A stretch of 64,000 nucleotides of DNA from Chitinophagales bacterium (GTDB lineage: Bacteria; Bacteroidota; Bacteroidia; Chitinophagales; Saprospiraceae), in NCBI GenBank assembly GCA_013298845.1, contig JAAFJN010000006.1, forward strand, positions 62,001-126,000. The letters run 5' to 3'. The position numbers and the translations under genes are program-made. The stretch's first letter is position 1. Each line of letters starts with the position of its first letter. Below, in pieces: positions 63,965-64,000 of this stretch. The notes below the pieces were generated by a model. The model saw nothing but the letters and a program-made list of their open reading frames with translations. It was not told where the DNA came from and made no database searches.

Positions 63965-64000
63965 AATCCATTATGCCGAAATGGACAAGTTTTTTTGCAA

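Overview
The window looks like chromosomal DNA of a Bacteroidota bacterium, most likely from the Saprospiria side of the phylum. The phylum call rests on several independent signs: SprA (the outer-membrane translocon of the type IX secretion system, T9SS), four large secreted proteins with T9SS type A C-terminal sorting tails, type III glutamine synthetase, the glycine-lipid acyltransferase pair GlsA/GlsB, DUF5686, DUF3127 and DUF3467 proteins, and TAnnTTTG-type -7 promoter boxes in place of E. coli-like -10 boxes. Lineage below phylum is a guess. Most of the window is ordinary, dense, vertically inherited housekeeping and envelope sequence.

Layout. 0-9 kb: ComF; a minus-strand glsA-glsB-oxidoreductase operon; an SGNH-like membrane protein; a DUF5686 outer-membrane protein; a VOC protein; a MATE exporter. 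9-14.4 kb: type III glutamine synthetase, then a 2.9-kb gene-poor accessory stretch with dispersed palindromes, a 24-bp tandem repeat and an IS200-like Y1 transposase embedded in REP-like hairpin units. 14.4-23.3 kb, all minus strand: a T9SS-exported M36 metalloprotease, a MoxR ATPase, LpxK, ClpS, a peroxiredoxin, DUF3467 and a secreted protein. 23.4-26.3 kb: an Asp/Asn-hydroxylase fused to an HEAGH domain, a CNC-motif protein, and a toxin-antitoxin pair whose PIN toxin is frameshifted. 26.1-36 kb: a periplasmic-binding lipoprotein, possibly followed by a small membrane protein, divergent from the 7.8-kb sprA gene. 36-50 kb: a GH13 lipoprotein, an OmpA/TPR-like secreted protein, an M16 peptidase, DUF1963, acyl-CoA synthetase, DCC protein, DUF3127, a peptide-binding lipoprotein, a decapitated xisH with intact xisI, and two uncharacterised genes. 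50-64 kb: ribosomal protein S1, a subtilase, a Crp-like regulator, two T9SS cargo proteins, an amidohydrolase-like protein, a GT39-type glycosyltransferase and tRNA-His.

Functional themes. SprA and its cargo (M36 protease, discoidin-domain protein, CotH/lamin-tail protein, one unknown) form a secretion theme. GlsA/GlsB, LpxK, DUF5686 and the GT39-type enzyme form an envelope theme. The least ordinary parts are non-coding. These are (i) Y1 transposase/REP units; (ii) a palindrome family shared between 12.4 kb and 39.3 kb; (iii) foldback arrays of iterated words of about 10 nt flanking short cores, two of which (9.1 kb and 57.9 kb) look like diverged copies in opposite orientation. No complete new defence or mobile system is visible; the nearest are the broken TA pair and the xisH/xisI remnant.
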